From Gemmatimonadales bacterium (lineage in GTDB: Bacteria; Gemmatimonadota; Gemmatimonadetes; Gemmatimonadales; JACORV01): a DNA stretch of 50,327 nucleotides. The notes under the pieces are model-generated. The model was given only the letters and a program-made list of their open reading frames with translations. It was not told the origin of the DNA and searched no databases. Each line of letters starts with the position of its first letter. Position 1 is the stretch's first letter. The position numbers and the translations under genes are program-made. The stretch lies in the NCBI GenBank assembly GCA_035502185.1, contig DATJUT010000104.1:1-50327 (forward strand). Reading direction: 5' to 3'. Shown here in pieces: positions 50,314-50,327 of the stretch.

Positions 50314-50327
50314 GCTGCCGCTCACCT

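Overview
The window is about 50 kb of very GC-rich bacterial chromosome, with almost no non-coding space. Genes sit in long same-strand runs whose stop and start codons repeatedly overlap (ATGA, GTGA, TAGTG). GTG starts are common. No rRNA, tRNA, CRISPR array, transposase or phage gene was found, and base usage looks uniform, so this reads as core chromosome of one organism. The gene set (gyrA, dap operon, thyX instead of thyA, selenoprotein SelD, DUF4097, Ig-like/TolB surface protein, many secreted hydrolases) and the Gram-negative outer-membrane features would fit an uncultured soil-type lineage such as Gemmatimonadota. That assignment is inference, not demonstrated.

Layout. 1-5.4 kb: 5'-truncated EF-G-like GTPase (+), then thyX and a GlcD-type FAD oxidase (-), then a divergent DUF116 membrane protein (+). 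5.4-10.4 kb (-): thiolase, SPFH/slipin, a two-TM hypothetical, 3-hydroxyacyl-CoA dehydrogenase, DUF2231 membrane protein and a lipoprotein, tightly packed. 10.5-12.4 kb (-): zinc-ribbon protein and isocitrate/isopropylmalate-type dehydrogenase. 12.5-13.5 kb (+): an outer-membrane barrel fused to an amicyanin-type cupredoxin. 13.5-20.8 kb (-): HhH-tailed membrane protein, D-aminoacylase-like amidohydrolase, small membrane protein, prenyltransferase-repeat protein, SelD (selenocysteine-containing), zinc-ribbon peptide, UspA and a degenerate RNase H. 20.9-29.1 kb: radical SAM, histone H1-like protein, secreted glycoside hydrolase, Ig-like/TolB protein, quinone-reductase-like ADH and an MscS-like membrane protein. 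29.2-32.5 kb (+): gyrA and a DUF4097 protein.

32.7-38.0 kb (+) is a lysine/diaminopimelate operon: a single-chain aspartokinase-M20 deacylase (DapE-like) fusion, then dapB, dapA, dapD and asd, each start overlapping the previous stop. It supplies aspartate kinase, semialdehyde dehydrogenase, DHDP synthase, DHDP reductase, succinyltransferase and a probable desuccinylase; only the aminotransferase, DapF and LysA steps are not in the window. 38.1-42.8 kb (+): LysR regulator, 56-aa membrane peptide, threonine-dehydratase-like enzyme, REC-GAF-GGDEF diguanylate cyclase and Ser/Thr kinase. 42.8-50.2 kb (+): orphan E1-alpha dehydrogenase, sorbosone-dehydrogenase-like lipoprotein, M1 peptidase with no normal start codon, saccharopine-dehydrogenase-like enzyme, tandem SRPBCC protein, DinB-like protein and AsnA.

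Most worth following up: the aspartokinase-DapE fusion operon; SelD with in-frame UGA and a candidate SECIS hairpin; the barrel-amicyanin fusion; a heptanucleotide repeat family (GTGAGAR) at both ends of the window plus a G-rich heptamer array inside a coding region; an RNase H lacking two catalytic carboxylates; an EF-G-like GTPase with a broken G4 motif; and the M1 peptidase start.
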